From JAYZDP01 sp036337765 (GTDB lineage Bacteria; Acidobacteriota; Thermoanaerobaculia; Multivoradales; Multivoraceae), in contig JAYZDP010000161.1 of the NCBI GenBank assembly GCA_036337765.1, positions 1 to 64,000 on the forward strand: a stretch of 64,000 nucleotides of DNA. The letters are read 5' to 3'. Below are positions 9,148 to 17,842 of this stretch, piece by piece. The notes under the pieces are model-generated. The model made no database searches, was not told where the DNA came from, and saw only the letters and a program-made list of their open reading frames with translations. The translations under genes were made by a program, and so were the position numbers. The stretch's first letter is position 1. Each line of letters begins with the position of its first letter.

Positions 9148-9847
9148 TCGGCGAGATCCAGCTTTCCAGGCCCCATCGATGCTCGAGCTCTGCCGCCTGT
9201 GTCTCGGCGAGCTGACGGTTGGGCAGCGGCCCGACCCTCACCCGGTACATGGCTTGCTCTGAGTTCTCGGAGGGCGCGAGGAAGGCCATGAAGTCGGCGT
9301 CGACGAGCCGATTGACCAGTCTCTCCGCCTTGGCTTTATCGGCGCTGGCAAAGACCTGAATGGTGAAGCCAGCGGTGACGGCGGGCGCTTCGGCGACTGG
9401 CTCGGCTTTCGCGTGGGGCGCAGCCGGAGGCGGTGTAGTGGATACTTGCTTGGGCTCCATCGCCTCCGGTGGCGGTGTCGGCTCGGCCACGGTCACGGCC
9501 TCGGTCGAGCGTCGCTTCTCGGCACGCTTTGGCTGGCGTGTGCGGTCTTGAGTGGGTTCGCGGGGCCGGGAGGGTGGCGGCTGAGCCGCGGCGACGGGCG
9601 TTTCTGGCTTTGGGTGGGACGGCTCGTCAGCTTCTTCGGCGGAGAAGAAGCTGTACTCGCCGTTGACCTTGGGTAGATCCGGCGCCGCGGCGTCGGCGTA
9701 GGCGTAGGCGGGAGTCTCCTCTCCCGAGCCCTGGCCGAGCCAGACGCCGGCGAAGAACACGGCGATCAGCGCTGCGAGCAGGACCGCGAAGGCGGTCAGT
9801 ACCTGGCCGTTGGTCATGGCGACCTGATAGTGGGTGTCTTCGCTCAC
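9137..9847 (-). CDS. SPOR-domain membrane protein
   Basis: 236 residues. One membrane helix near residues 10-33 ([18 protein letters not shown]), a long Pro/Ala/Glu-rich linker, and a C-terminal SPOR domain of about 75 residues ([18 protein letters not shown], then [15 protein letters not shown]). SPOR domains bind glycan strands lacking stem peptides at division sites, so a cell-envelope or division role is likely. It starts in an ATGA overlap with the SPFH gene and overlaps lnt. Confidence 0.88.
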   Translation of the reverse strand: MSEDTHYQVAMTNGQVLTAFAVLLAALIAVFFAGVWLGQGSGEETPAYAYADAAAPDLPKVNGEYSFFSAEEADEPSHPKPETPVAAAQPPPSRPREPTQDRTRQPKRAEKRRSTEAVTVAEPTPPPEAMEPKQVSTTPPPAAPHAKAEPVAEAPAVTAGFTIQVFASADKAKAERLVNRLVDADFMAFLAPSENSEQAMYRVRVGPLPNRQLAETQAAELEHRWGLESWISPSAP

Positions 9848-10629
9848 TGAGAGTCTCCTCCTTGGCCGCCCGTCTTGTCGCGAACGAAATCGAGAAACGG
9901 CTTCACGATGTCCATCGGTAGCGGAAAGAGAATGGTCGAGTTGCGCTCGGTGGCGATGTCGGTGAGCGTCTGTAAGTAGCGCAGCTGCAACGTCACCGGG
10001 TTCGTAGCCATGGTGTCGGCAGCCGTGGCGAGGGTGACGGCCGCCTGCTGCTCACCTTCGGCATGGATGACCTTGGCTCGCTTCTCACGCTCGGCCTCCG
10101 CCTGTTTCGCCATGGCCCGCTGCATTTCCTGCGGCAGGTCGACGTGCTTGACCTCGACCGAAGACACCTTGATACCCCAGGGATCGGTCTGCTTGTCGAT
10201 GATCGCCTGCAGTTCTTCGTTGAGCTGATCGCGCTCAGTAAGGAGTTCGTCGAGCTCGGCCTGGCCGAGCACCGAGCGCAGCGTGGTCTGGGCGAGCTGA
10301 CTGGTGGCGTAGTTGAAGTTCTCGACTTCGACCACGGCCTTATTCGGCTCGAGAACCCGGAAGTAGACGACTGCGTTGACCTTGACCGATACGTTGTCCT
10401 TGGTGATGACGTCCTGCGGGGGCACGTCATGAACGACAGTACGTAGTGATATTCGCACCATGCGGTCGATCGGCCACAGAATGAGTACCAGCCCCGGCCC
10501 CTTTGGCGCGTCGAGCATGCGCCCAAGCCGGAAGACGACGGCGCGCTCGTACTCGTTCAGCACGTTGATCCAGCGGAAGAAGACGATCGCGGCGAGCGCT
10601 GCGAGAACGACCAGAATCTGAATCATCAA
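9844..10629 (-). CDS. SPFH/Band 7 (slipin-like) membrane protein
   Basis: 261 residues. An N-terminal hydrophobic segment ([16 protein letters not shown]) precedes a Band 7 domain ([20 protein letters not shown], then [11 protein letters not shown]) and a helical region ([17 protein letters not shown]). Slipins form oligomeric scaffolds in the membrane and are typically encoded with an NfeD-type protease, which is exactly the upstream neighbour here, 14 bases away. The pair is known to act together in membrane microdomains, the protease cutting near the slipin C-terminus. Confidence 0.93.
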   Translation of the reverse strand: MMIQILVVLAALAAIVFFRWINVLNEYERAVVFRLGRMLDAPKGPGLVLILWPIDRMVRISLRTVVHDVPPQDVITKDNVSVKVNAVVYFRVLEPNKAVVEVENFNYATSQLAQTTLRSVLGQAELDELLTERDQLNEELQAIIDKQTDPWGIKVSSVEVKHVDLPQEMQRAMAKQAEAEREKRAKVIHAEGEQQAAVTLATAADTMATNPVTLQLRYLQTLTDIATERNSTILFPLPMDIVKPFLDFVRDKTGGQGGDSQ

Positions 10630-10643
10630 GCTCTCCTAGTTCG

Positions 10644-11960
10644 CTAAGCCGTGCCAGATAGTTGGACCTTGAGGGTCATTCCGTCGACCTCCAAGATCTC
10701 GATCTCCTCGCCCACGGCGATCGGCGATTCGGAGATCGCGTTCCAGATCTCGCCGTGCACGGACACCTTGCCGCCCGGGTCGATCTGGGTGCGAGCCACG
10801 CCGTGCTCGTGAAGCAGCCCTTCCTGCCCGGTCGCTACGTGGCTGCGGTGCACGCGCAGGATGAGGGTCAAGAGCGTGACGACCACTGCTGTCGTGAACA
10901 GAGCGACCCCGAAGATGAGCTGCAGGCTGACCCGCACCGCCGGGTCGGGGCTGTCGAAGAGCAGGACGGACCCGAGCACCAGGCAGGCCACACCACCGGC
11001 CGTGAGCAGGCCGAAGCTGGGGACTTTGATCTCGAGCAGGAACAGGATCGCAGCGAGGATCATCAGCGCGATGCCGGCGTAGTTCACCGGCAGAACCGAC
11101 AGCGCGTAGAAGGCCAGAATCAGGCAGATGGCACCGATGACGCCGGGGAAGATCGCGCCCGGGTTGGAGAGCTCGAAGTAGAGCCCGAGCCCACCGAAGG
11201 TCATCAGCAGGTAGGCGATGTTGGGGTGCGCGATCGACGATCGCAGACGCTGAAAGAGTGTCATCTCGACCGCGACCATCCGTGCTTGTGCGGTACGGAG
11301 GATGACCTCGTCGTCGCCCTTGGTCACAGCTCGACCGTCCAGCGCTGCGACCAGGTCGTCGATGTCGTCGGCGATCAGATCGATGAGGTTCGCCTCGAGC
11401 GCCTCTTTGGCGGTGAAGGATCGACTCTCGATCACCGCCGCCTCTGCCAGCTCCTCGTCGCGACCGTGTTGACCGGCGAGAGAGCGAATGTTGGCGGCCG
11501 CGTCCTGCTCGACCTTCTCGGCCATGACACCTTCTATATCTTCGCCCTGGCCACCGACCGGGTGAGCGGCGCCGGTGTTGGTGCCCGGAGCCATCGCCGC
11601 GATGTCGGCGCTCATGAGCAGGAAGAATCCCGCCGAGGCCGCCTGCGATCCCTGTGGCGAGACGTAGACCACGACCGGCATCGATGCCTCGAGCATCGCC
11701 GTCGAGATCTCCCGCGTCGACGTCATCAGCCCTCCCGGCGTCGACAGCTCGATGATCAGTGCCTGCGCGTCTATGACGTCGGCCTCGACCAGCGCCCCGG
11801 CGATCACCTCGGCCGCCACCGGGTGGATGATCGAGTCGATCGCGACCGTGAGAATCGGACCCGGCGCGCCAACTTCTTCGTCGATCGCGTCGTCCGCTAC
11901 GGCGCCGATGACGAGTAGGCTCGCGCCGAGCAGAAGCGCTGCGTTGCGCAACCTGGTCAT
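10644..11960 (-). CDS. NfeD-family membrane-bound serine protease
   Basis: Starting at the ATG at 11960 (MTRLRNAALLLG) gives about 438 residues with a signal peptide; upstream in-frame codons back to 12194 run inside the next gene and are not coding. A ClpP-class protease domain follows: PGGLMTSTREI, the nucleophile segment SQAASAGFFLLMSAD, and the likely catalytic Lys in FTAKEALEANLID. Then come four or more membrane helices and a C-terminal NfeD OB-fold domain (VGEEIEILEVDGMTLKV). It is the usual partner of the adjacent SPFH protein. Its start overlaps the upstream lipoprotein stop by four bases. Confidence 0.92.
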   Translation of the reverse strand: MTRLRNAALLLGASLLVIGAVADDAIDEEVGAPGPILTVAIDSIIHPVAAEVIAGALVEADVIDAQALIIELSTPGGLMTSTREISTAMLEASMPVVVYVSPQGSQAASAGFFLLMSADIAAMAPGTNTGAAHPVGGQGEDIEGVMAEKVEQDAAANIRSLAGQHGRDEELAEAAVIESRSFTAKEALEANLIDLIADDIDDLVAALDGRAVTKGDDEVILRTAQARMVAVEMTLFQRLRSSIAHPNIAYLLMTFGGLGLYFELSNPGAIFPGVIGAICLILAFYALSVLPVNYAGIALMILAAILFLLEIKVPSFGLLTAGGVACLVLGSVLLFDSPDPAVRVSLQLIFGVALFTTAVVVTLLTLILRVHRSHVATGQEGLLHEHGVARTQIDPGGKVSVHGEIWNAISESPIAVGEEIEILEVDGMTLKVQLSGTA

Positions 11961-12784
11961 TGAATGATCGTCACCGCCGACCAGTCGACGGGCTCGGGCG
12001 CGTGGAAGGCAGACTCCGGGATCGAGGTGAGAACCGCGATCTCGGTAAGCGCGAACTGGCCGCGGTTGCCCGACAGCTGGATCTCGCCATGGCGACTCCA
12101 GTCGGTCCAGGGGGTCACGAACTGGGGCTCCTCGTCGGTGGCGTTCGGGTAGTAGGCCCACTGCTCGACCATCGATCGGTCCTTCGAGATCCACACGTGG
12201 TATTTGTTCTGCGGCGTGACCCCGACGTCCGCGAATGTCATCTGGACGATATCCGCCGCCTGTCCGTCTTCGGTCTCACCTTCACTTATATAGGTGAGGG
12301 TGACCCCACTGTCCTTGAGTTTGTAGGGCATGAGCAGCCAGTAGGAGTCGTTGACCCACGCCTCGTAGCCCTGTTGCAGAGCTTTGGCGAGCTTCTCGGG
12401 ATCCTCGATCGGCTCGCCGGCGACCCAGCTAGATCCTTCCCGGGTGTGAATGTTGACCAGGGTCAGCTGGTCCCCGTGCTCGTAGCGCACCTGGCCGGTC
12501 TCCTTGTCCCAGATATGGGTGCGTCCGTCAGGTGGCGGGTAGAAGAAGCGCCACGCGAGGTAGCGGGTGCTGTCCCAAGCGGCGCGACCGCCCATCGACT
12601 CCATTACGCGATCGGCCATTTCCATCGCGACGGCGTCGGAGCCGGCCTCGTTGAAGCCCTCGGCGGCCGGGTTGCCGAGGGTCGCCGGTGGCGGTGTCGG
12701 CGCCGCGTCTCGTGGCTCGCCGGGTCCGCCACACGCAATGACGGCTAGCGCCCCGATCACGGCCAGCAGGTGCAGCCGGTTCAT
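11957..12784 (-). CDS. Lipoprotein of unknown function
   Basis: I choose the ATG at 12784 (MNRLHLLAVIGAL), five bases after a GGAGG. About 275 residues. The N-terminus is a lipoprotein signal with lipobox VIAC. The mature part (RYLAWRFFYPPPDGRTHIWD, VRYEHGDQLTLVNIHTREG) is all periplasmic and resembles secreted beta-rich proteins found widely in Bacteroidetes and Acidobacteria, but I cannot name a function. It leads the minus-strand operon containing nfeD-type, SPFH, SPOR, lnt and prfB genes. Confidence 0.8.
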   Translation of the reverse strand: MNRLHLLAVIGALAVIACGGPGEPRDAAPTPPPATLGNPAAEGFNEAGSDAVAMEMADRVMESMGGRAAWDSTRYLAWRFFYPPPDGRTHIWDKETGQVRYEHGDQLTLVNIHTREGSSWVAGEPIEDPEKLAKALQQGYEAWVNDSYWLLMPYKLKDSGVTLTYISEGETEDGQAADIVQMTFADVGVTPQNKYHVWISKDRSMVEQWAYYPNATDEEPQFVTPWTDWSRHGEIQLSGNRGQFALTEIAVLTSIPESAFHAPEPVDWSAVTIIQ

Positions 12785-12874
12785 CGTCACCTCCGGATTT
12801 TTGTCTGGTCGCAAGGACCTCGGCCGCCAAAAAGTCTAACACGGTGCGGGGTTAGGAGAGCACCGGTGCCGCGC

Positions 12875-12888
12875 TATGCTATGCGGTC
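12875..12888 (+). promoter_or_regulatory. Candidate -10 element, possibly leaderless transcript
   Basis: TATGCT at 12875-12880 matches a sigma70-type -10 in four of six positions and ends eight bases before the ATG of the PQQ dehydrogenase gene. A weak -35-like TTAGGA lies 17 bases further upstream. No Shine-Dalgarno sequence lies between it and the ATG, so transcription could begin at or next to the start codon. Confidence 0.35.
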
Positions 12889-14631
12889 ATGAACGAGCGT
12901 ATTCCGCCACGAAAGTACCTCCTCTTGGCCGCCCTGACGGGCCTCCTCGCGGCATTGCCCGTCGTGGCCCAGGAGGGCAATCCCGGCGTGCAGGGCAGTC
13001 ACTGGACCAACGATCAACCGGTCGGTGACGGCGGCGGGCCGGTGACCGCATCGGCGCTCGAAGAGTCGCCAACGGCCGCCAACTGGCTGCACTACGGTGG
13101 CAACTACCAACAGTGGCGCCACAGCCCGATCACGTCGCTGACGCCCTCGAGCATCGGCGACCTGCGCCCAGCCTGGATGCTACCGACGGGCATCTCGGTG
13201 CAATTCGAGGCCTCGCCAGTGGTCTACGACGGCGTCATGTACGTGACCTCGTCGTACAACCGGCTGTTCGCACTCGACGCCGCGTCGGGGAAGATCCTCT
13301 GGCGCTACGATCATAAGTACCCGGTGGATCTGCGTATCTGCTGCGGGCCGATCAATCGCGGCGCGGCCATCTCCGGGAATGCAGTGCTCATGGCGACACT
13401 CGATGCGCGCCTGATCGCCTTCGATCGCAAGAGCGGCGAGATCCTGTGGGACGTGGAGATCGCGCCCTACGCCAAGGGCCTGAGCTCCACTTCGGCTCCT
13501 CTCGTGGTCGGCGACGTCGCGGTCATCGGTGTCGGTGGCGGCGAGTACGGCGTTCGCGGCTTCTTCGATGGCTACGACATCGAGACCGGCGAGCGCCGCT
13601 GGCGCCACTACACGATTCCGACCGACGGCGAGCCTGGCATCGAGACCTGGGCCGGAGACTCCTACAAGAGCGGCGGCGGTGCCACCTGGGTCAGCGGCTC
13701 GTACGATCCCGACACGGACACCCTGTTCTGGGCCGCCGGCAATCCGAGCCCGGACTGGAACGGCGATCTACGTGCCGGCGACAACCTGTACTCCGATGCG
13801 ATCCTGGCCGTCGATCCGCGTACCGGCGATCGCAAGTGGCACTTCCAGGCGACGCCTCACGACGTCTGGGACTACGACGGCAACAGCGAGATCTGGGTGG
13901 TCGACATCGAGCACGACGGCGCGACGGTCCCCGCGGTCGTGCAGGCGAACCGCAACGGCTACTTCTACGCGATCGATCGACGCAACGGCGACTTCCTGTT
14001 CGCCAAGCAGTTCGTTGACCAGCTCAACTGGGCGACGCTCGACGAAAACGGCCGCCCGATCGTGGATCCGAAGATGATGCCGCAGGACGAGCCGACCCAG
14101 CGTGTTTGCCCCGGGCTGGCCGGCGGCAACCAGGGCTCCTACGCCGGTGCCTACAGCCCCGAGACCGGCCTCGCATACGTGCCGGTCATCGAGAGCTGCA
14201 TGATGTTCCGCAAGGGCATCGTGGTCTTCGTCGAGGGCATTCCGTTCATGGGCGGCGAGCCGGTGGCGGTCGACACCATGGCCGGTAAGAGCTACGGCCA
14301 CCTTAGCGCTATCGATGTTTCCACCGGTGAGACGAAGTGGCGCTACGAGGATCCGTACCCGATGATGGCCGGAGTCCTCTCTACCGCCGGTGGCGTGGTC
14401 GTCACCGGCAACATGGAGGGGCACATCCTGGCCTTCAACGCCGAGAGCGGCGAAGAAGTGTGGCGCTTCAACGCGGGCTCCACGATCCGCAGTCACCCGG
14501 TCGCCTACCAGGCTGACGGGCGCACCTTTCTGGCGGTGGGCATCGGCGGCGGCGGAGTTGTGGAGGCGGTGGTCGGGCGTCCGGCGATCAATCCCAACGG
14601 CGGCGTTCTGATGGTCTTCGAGCTGCCGTAG
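12889..14631 (+). CDS. PQQ-dependent alcohol dehydrogenase, XoxF-like
   Basis: 580 residues with a signal peptide (LAALTGLLAALPVVAQ); periplasmic eight-bladed quinoprotein. It has the vicinal cysteine pair C151-C152 (RICCGPIN) typical of type I methanol/ethanol dehydrogenases and repeated propeller motifs such as AGDSYKSGGGATWVSGSYD. The catalytic Asp328 is followed by Asp330 (HDVWDYDGNSE); in this family an Asp at the +2 position marks lanthanide-dependent XoxF/ExaF enzymes, where calcium MxaF enzymes have Ala. It should oxidise a primary alcohol or aldehyde and pass electrons to a cytochrome. The next two genes encode a XoxJ-like protein and a cytochrome, supporting this. Confidence 0.88.
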   Translation: MNERIPPRKYLLLAALTGLLAALPVVAQEGNPGVQGSHWTNDQPVGDGGGPVTASALEESPTAANWLHYGGNYQQWRHSPITSLTPSSIGDLRPAWMLPTGISVQFEASPVVYDGVMYVTSSYNRLFALDAASGKILWRYDHKYPVDLRICCGPINRGAAISGNAVLMATLDARLIAFDRKSGEILWDVEIAPYAKGLSSTSAPLVVGDVAVIGVGGGEYGVRGFFDGYDIETGERRWRHYTIPTDGEPGIETWAGDSYKSGGGATWVSGSYDPDTDTLFWAAGNPSPDWNGDLRAGDNLYSDAILAVDPRTGDRKWHFQATPHDVWDYDGNSEIWVVDIEHDGATVPAVVQANRNGYFYAIDRRNGDFLFAKQFVDQLNWATLDENGRPIVDPKMMPQDEPTQRVCPGLAGGNQGSYAGAYSPETGLAYVPVIESCMMFRKGIVVFVEGIPFMGGEPVAVDTMAGKSYGHLSAIDVSTGETKWRYEDPYPMMAGVLSTAGGVVVTGNMEGHILAFNAESGEEVWRFNAGSTIRSHPVAYQADGRTFLAVGIGGGGVVEAVVGRPAINPNGGVLMVFELP

Positions 14632-15420
14632 ATGCGCATGGTCAGAACGTTTCTGGTCGTGCTCGTCTTCGCCTGCGCCGCGCCAGCGGGGGCGCTCAAG
14701 GTGTGTTTCCTCGAGGACGATCTGCCGCGCGCACACCGTGCGACCGAATCGGGCTTCGACTTCGAGATTATGAGCGAGCTTGCCGTCATTCTCGACGACG
14801 TGCTTGAGCCGGTGTGGATCCCGTCGCAGGACGGGTTCTCTGAGATCGAGTCCTCCGACCTGCCCCTCGACAAGGTCGCGAGCGGCGAGTGTGTCGCGCT
14901 GGCGTCGGTTCCTGGCGAAGCCGCGCTTGGCCGGTACCGCGACGAGCTTTATCTCTCGAAGCCTTACTACGGTGCTGGCTTCGAGCTGATCGGCGCTGCG
15001 TCTGTCGGCACGCTCGATGAACTTCGTGGCAAGAAGGTCGCGGTGCGCCTACAGAGCCTCGCGCACGCTGCCCTGGGCGCCCTCGGGGTCGACTGGATGG
15101 TGCGTCCGACCGTCGAGGAGATGCTGGCTCTCGTGGAAAGCGGCGAAGCCGACGCCGCGCTGGCTTGGGGACCGGCTCTGGCTCCCCTCGGTCGCAAGCC
15201 GGCGCCCGGCTTCGAGCCTCCGCAGGCGCTGCGCTGGAACGAGCATGTCGTGATCCGCGCAGACGTGCCGCTCGGCGCTTGGATCAACCTGACCCTCGAT
15301 GGGCTCGCCGAATCCGGACGTCTCGAGGCGCTCGCTCACAAGTACGGGATTCCGTATCATCCACCCTTCGCCACCACCTCGGACCCGGCTGCCATCCGGC
15401 GGCTGCGTTCCGGGGGCTGA
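14632..15420 (+). CDS. XoxJ/MxaJ-like periplasmic binding protein
   Basis: 262 residues starting directly after the stop of the PQQ dehydrogenase; a second ATG lies two codons on. Signal peptide (VVLVFACAAPAGA), then a family 3 solute-binding fold: LKVCFLEDDLPRA, GFDFEIMSELAVIL, LRGKKVAVRLQSLAH, VESGEADAALAWGPALA. In methanol oxidation operons this position is held by XoxJ, thought to help assemble or activate the dehydrogenase. It is not next to any transport genes, which also argues for the XoxJ role rather than nutrient uptake. Confidence 0.75.
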   Translation: MRMVRTFLVVLVFACAAPAGALKVCFLEDDLPRAHRATESGFDFEIMSELAVILDDVLEPVWIPSQDGFSEIESSDLPLDKVASGECVALASVPGEAALGRYRDELYLSKPYYGAGFELIGAASVGTLDELRGKKVAVRLQSLAHAALGALGVDWMVRPTVEEMLALVESGEADAALAWGPALAPLGRKPAPGFEPPQALRWNEHVVIRADVPLGAWINLTLDGLAESGRLEALAHKYGIPYHPPFATTSDPAAIRRLRSGG

Positions 15421-15457
15421 GCGCCTCCCAACTACCGAGATCTTGAGGAGTCCAGAG

Positions 15458-15898
15458 ATGAGCTGGCCGAGCACCGTTCCTTGCCTGGCTGTCGCCAGCG
15501 TGATCGCCGTTGCTGGTTGCGCCTCCAGTGGCGGGCCTGTTGCCGAGGCGCCCACCGCTGCGACCGAGCGCGAGCCGGTAGTTGCGGCCGAGGCTCCCGC
15601 GCCAGCCGAAACGACGCCAGCGTCGGCCTACCTTGCAGATGAAGCCGCCCTGAAGCGGGCCAGCCAGCTTTTTCGCGCCGTGTGCACGGGCTATTGCCAC
15701 ACCACCGAGGGGGCCGGCCGCGAAGCTCCGGATCTGTTCGACTGCGAATCCATGCACGGTGGATCCGACCAGGAGGTCTTCACGGTCATCACGGGCGGGT
15801 TGCCGAACACGCAGATGCAGGCCTTCGGCGGCAAGCTGCCCGACGAGGATCTCTGGCGCATCGTCGCGTACCTGCGCGCCAACTCGACCTGTAGCTGA
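15458..15898 (+). CDS. Lipoprotein c-type cytochrome with CX3CH motif
   Basis: 146 residues from the ATG at 15458, seven bases after GAGGAG; an in-frame start further up would lie inside the previous gene. Lipobox VAGC puts the anchor at Cys21, followed by an Ala/Pro/Glu-rich tether. The heme motif reads C76-T-G-Y-C80-H81, that is three residues between the cysteines instead of two. A plausible axial methionine lies in NTQMQAFGGKLPDEDLW. By position it should be the electron acceptor (XoxG-like) of the PQQ dehydrogenase. The odd motif is in the nucleotide sequence (tgc acg ggc tat tgc cac). Confidence 0.8.
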   Translation: MSWPSTVPCLAVASVIAVAGCASSGGPVAEAPTAATEREPVVAAEAPAPAETTPASAYLADEAALKRASQLFRAVCTGYCHTTEGAGREAPDLFDCESMHGGSDQEVFTVITGGLPNTQMQAFGGKLPDEDLWRIVAYLRANSTCS

Positions 15899-15903
15899 TC
15901 GCG

Positions 15904-16935
15904 ATGCGCGCCGGCATCTACAGAGGCCGCGACACCATGCGACTGGAGGAGGTGCCCGTTCCGGTCCCGGGGCCTGACGAGGTCCGAGTGAAGGTCGAGG
16001 CCTGCGGTGTGTGCGGCTCGGACCTGCATGTCTACCGAAGCGACTCTCGGCAGGAGATGCTCGGGATGACCCTCGGCCACGAGTTTGTCGGTACCGTCGA
16101 CGATGCGGGCTCGAGTGCGACGTTCCGGGTCGGCGATCGGGTCACCGTCGAGCCGCTGCTGTCGTGTGGCGAGTGCGCGCCGTGTCTCTCTGGCCGCAGC
16201 ACCGGCTGCGCTCAATTCGGCCTCATCGGCATGCAGCAGCCCGGCGGCTTCGCCGACTACGTGGTGGCACCGGATCGCAGGCTGTTCCACGTGCCCGACG
16301 ATCTCGAGCCGGCGATCGCCGCCTTGGCCGAGCCGGTGGCGGTGTGCGTGCGCGGCATCGACCGTGGGCGCATGGAGCCGGGAGAGCACGTGCTGGTCTT
16401 GGGCGGTGGCACGATCGGGCTTCTCACGGTTGCGGTGGCGCGCCTGCGCGGCGCTGGAAAGATCTCAATCACCGCGCGCTATCCGCACCAGGCCGAAGCG
16501 GCTGTCGCGCTCGGCACCGATGAGGTTCTCGACCCCGAGACGGTGACCTCGCAGCACATGGCAGATTCTCTTCGAGAGTCTCCGCCGACTCTCGTCGTCG
16601 AGACCGTGGGTGGCGGCGCGCCGACGGTCCAGGCCGGCTATGCGGCAGCGGCACCCGGCGGCAGGGTGGTCGTACTCGGGGTCTTCTTCGAGCCCATGAC
16701 CGTGGAACCGCTGGTCCTGCTGCGCAAGGAGGTCAGCCTGATCTGGTCGCTGTGCTACGTACGCCGAGCAGACGGCGGCTCGGACTTCGCCGAGGCGATC
16801 GGGATGATCTCGAAGCACTCGGAGCTCTTCGCCAGGATCCTCACTCACCGCCGGTCGCTCGACGAGGTGGCGGACGCCTTCGCGCTTTCCGACGACAAGA
16901 GTCGCGAGACGATCAAGGTCACGGTGTTCCCGTGA
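15904..16935 (+). CDS. Zinc-dependent alcohol dehydrogenase (MDR family)
   Basis: 343 residues. Catalytic-zinc residues are in CGVCGSD and TLGHEFVG; the four-cysteine structural-zinc lobe is SCGECAPCLSGRSTGC; the nucleotide-binding Rossmann motif is VLGGGTIGLLTVAVA. Such enzymes oxidise polyols, sugars or alcohols with NAD(P). It starts five bases after the cytochrome gene and is likely co-transcribed with the PQQ operon, perhaps acting on related alcohols in the cytoplasm. The exact substrate cannot be read from sequence. Confidence 0.9.
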   Translation: MRAGIYRGRDTMRLEEVPVPVPGPDEVRVKVEACGVCGSDLHVYRSDSRQEMLGMTLGHEFVGTVDDAGSSATFRVGDRVTVEPLLSCGECAPCLSGRSTGCAQFGLIGMQQPGGFADYVVAPDRRLFHVPDDLEPAIAALAEPVAVCVRGIDRGRMEPGEHVLVLGGGTIGLLTVAVARLRGAGKISITARYPHQAEAAVALGTDEVLDPETVTSQHMADSLRESPPTLVVETVGGGAPTVQAGYAAAAPGGRVVVLGVFFEPMTVEPLVLLRKEVSLIWSLCYVRRADGGSDFAEAIGMISKHSELFARILTHRRSLDEVADAFALSDDKSRETIKVTVFP

Positions 16936-16945
16936 GCGCGGGCCA

Positions 16946-17842
16946 ATGACCGCCGTTGCGCCCAATTCGAATCCGGCGCTGCAGGCGTTGCTCGAGCTGC
17001 TTGAGATGGAGCGCATCGAGGTCAACCTGTTTCGCGCCCAGAACGGGCCGAGCCAGCACGTCTTCGGCGGGCAGGTACTCGGCCAGGCGATCGTCGCTGC
17101 GTCGCGCACAGTCGAGGACCGGCACCTGCACTCGATCCACGGCTACTTCCTCCGCCGCGGCGACGCGTCGACTCCGATCCTCTTCGACGTCGATCGTATT
17201 CGCGACGGATCGAGCTTCACGACCCGGCGTGTGGTCGGTATCCAGCACGGCCAGGCGATCTTCAACATGTCGTCGTCGTTCCAGCGCGCCGAGAAGGGGC
17301 TCGAGCATCAGGGGGAGATGCCCGACGTGCCGCCGCCGGAGGAGCTGCAGTCAGATCGCGGCTTTTACCGCGAGCGCGCCAAGGTCGACCCGGGCGTGGA
17401 GCGCTACTCGTTTCGCTACGAGGCGATCGAGAGCCGCCAGGTCGAGGGTCTGCACATGGTGCCGCGCCAGCGGCGTGAGGCGCACGAGCCTCGCAAGCAC
17501 ACCTGGATGAGGACGCGCGGTGCCTTGCCCGAAGATCCGGTCGTTCACGGCTCGTTTCTGGCTTACATGTCCGACATGGACTTCATGTCGACCTCGATGC
17601 TGCCGCACGGGCCGGAGCTTGCCTCGTACACGATCCAGGGCGCGACGCTCGACCACGCGATGTGGTTCCACCGCCCCTTCCGCGCCGACGAGTGGCTGCT
17701 GTTCTCGAAGGAGAGCCCGTCCGCGGCAGGCTCGCGAGGGTTCGTGCGCGGCCACTTCTTCGACCGCGAAGGCCGGCTGGTGGCGTCTACGACGCAGGAG
17801 TGTCTGATTCGGCTTCGAGAGCGGCGGGTGGACGTTCCGTAG
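16946..17842 (+). CDS. tesB: Acyl-CoA thioesterase II
   Basis: 298 residues, a tandem hot-dog protein of normal TesB length. Diagnostic segments are SQHVFGGQVLGQAI, SIHGYFLRRGD and, in the second half, SLDH-type segment TLDHAMWFHRPFRADEW followed by SRGFVRGHFFDREGRLVAS. It hydrolyses medium- and long-chain acyl-CoA to free acids. It follows the dehydrogenase gene by ten bases. Its 3' end overlaps the convergent acyltransferase gene by 56 bases. Confidence 0.95.
   Translation: MTAVAPNSNPALQALLELLEMERIEVNLFRAQNGPSQHVFGGQVLGQAIVAASRTVEDRHLHSIHGYFLRRGDASTPILFDVDRIRDGSSFTTRRVVGIQHGQAIFNMSSSFQRAEKGLEHQGEMPDVPPPEELQSDRGFYRERAKVDPGVERYSFRYEAIESRQVEGLHMVPRQRREAHEPRKHTWMRTRGALPEDPVVHGSFLAYMSDMDFMSTSMLPHGPELASYTIQGATLDHAMWFHRPFRADEWLLFSKESPSAAGSRGFVRGHFFDREGRLVASTTQECLIRLRERRVDVP

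Noticed and set aside
10662..11918. 418-codon plus-strand frame opposite the NfeD protease
   Set aside because: Composition is His/Asp/Arg repeats typical of antisense frames; the NfeD-type protein has clear motifs on the other strand.
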